From NCBI GenBank assembly GCA_902580275.1, contig CACHJZ010000002.1, forward strand, positions 62,001 through 126,000: DNA of 64,000 nucleotides, given 5' to 3'. This stretch comes from an uncultured Pelagibacteraceae bacterium. Its GTDB lineage: Bacteria; Pseudomonadota; Alphaproteobacteria; Pelagibacterales; Pelagibacteraceae. Of this stretch, positions 63,619 through 64,000 are shown in pieces. A program made the position numbers and the translations under genes. Position 1 is the stretch's first letter; every line of letters starts with the position of its first letter. The notes under the pieces were generated by a model that made no database searches, had not been told where the DNA came from, and worked only from the letters and a program-made list of their open reading frames with translations.

Positions 63619-63692
63619 GCGGGTGTAGTTCAATGGTAGAACGCTAGCCTTCCAAGCTGGATGTAAGGGTTCGATTCCCTTTACCCGCTCCA
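63619..63692 (+). tRNA. tRNA-Gly(UCC)
   Basis: A 74-base tRNA with encoded CCA. The acceptor GCGGGTG pairs with TACCCGC (one G-T), the D arm is GTTCAATGGTAGAAC, the loop CTTCCAA gives anticodon TCC, and the T arm has GGGTTCGATTCCC. It lies 40 bp after tRNA-Tyr and 38 bp before tuf, probably in one transcript. Confidence 0.96.
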
Positions 63693-63730
63693 AAAATTAA
63701 AAGAAAAAGTAATGTAAGGATAAAAAAGTA

Positions 63731-64000
63731 ATGTCGAAGGAAAAATTTAATAGAAATAAACCACATTGTAACATAGGTACAATAGGTCACGTAGATCATG
63801 GTAAAACAACTTTAACTGCAGCTATTACAAAAGTACTATCAGAAACTGGAGGAGCTCAGTTTACAGCTTACGATCAAATAGATAAAGCGCCTGAGGAAAA
63901 AGAGAGAGGTATTACTATTTCAACAGCTCACGTAGAATATGAGACTGAAAAAAGACATTACGCTCACGTTGATTGTCCTGGACACGCAGATTATGTTAAA
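63731..64000 (+). CDS. tuf: Elongation factor Tu, N-terminal part
   Basis: The first 90 codons of EF-Tu, cut by the window end. The protein starts [20 protein letters not shown]; the P-loop is GHVDHGKTT, the switch I threonine region ERGITIS is present, and the G3 motif DCPGHADY closes the visible part. EF-Tu delivers aminoacyl-tRNA to the ribosome. GTAAGGA lies upstream of the ATG as ribosome-binding site. It follows tRNA-Tyr and tRNA-Gly. Confidence 0.97.
   Translation, partial: MSKEKFNRNKPHCNIGTIGHVDHGKTTLTAAITKVLSETGGAQFTAYDQIDKAPEEKERGITISTAHVEYETEKRHYAHVDCPGHADYVK

Overview
The window reads as a stretch of chromosome from a SAR11-type alphaproteobacterium (Candidatus Pelagibacter or a close relative). 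The evidence is very low G+C, gene ends that abut or overlap by 1-17 bases, almost no intergenic DNA, and gene content typical of that group. No single marker was compared against a database, so the assignment is inference.

Layout. 1-9.9 kb: the end of a TSUP exporter, a phosphomanno/glucomutase, class I ribonucleotide reductase (nrdAB), a complete methylcitrate operon (prpD-prpB-prpC), a LysE-type exporter and gph. 9.9-22.3 kb: a plus-strand run with an acetyltransferase-only glmU, glmS, class II DAHP synthase, nadE, cysS, cimA, a DUF1989 protein, trmJ, rpsD and a GT-C-like membrane protein. 22.3-30.5 kb: a long minus-strand superoperon, sfsA-map-purB-GT2-purC-purS-purQ-purL-bolA-grxD-small membrane protein. 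30.5-38.5 kb: a CinA-like protein, a PQQ dehydrogenase with an inserted cytochrome c domain, a zinc uptake locus (znuA divergent from znuC-znuB-zur, with tandem Zur boxes), a cupredoxin and a DUF4396 protein. 38.5-47.3 kb: a carbohydrate osmolyte locus with genes for glucosylglycerate synthesis (gpgS, gpgP), a GH13 sugar phosphorylase and a divergent MalEFGK-type ABC transporter.

47.3-62.5 kb looks accessory. It holds a serine hydrolase, a surface-polysaccharide cluster (GT2, gmd, aminotransferase, C-methyltransferase, two cupins, acyltransferase), a small integrated element in tRNA-Leu(UAA), nadK, another large membrane protein, a non-canonical tRNA-Val(GAC) and a GT4 glycosyltransferase. 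The end of the window has tRNA-Thr, rlmB, tRNA-Tyr, tRNA-Gly and the start of tuf.

The most interesting object is the 2.57 kb element at 56.2-58.8 kb. A 101-bp direct repeat containing the upstream region and 5' half of tRNA-Leu bounds it. Inside are four translationally coupled genes of mostly unknown function, the last a membrane-anchored HNH nuclease. A pair of 29-bp repeats, each with two CTCGGAC units, would lie on both sides of the attachment core in the circular form, as integrase arm sites do. No integrase gene is present. I infer a helper-dependent phage satellite or mobile defence cassette. The second unusual object is the tRNA-Val, whose stems are all intact while the D-loop and T-loop consensus bases are lost.
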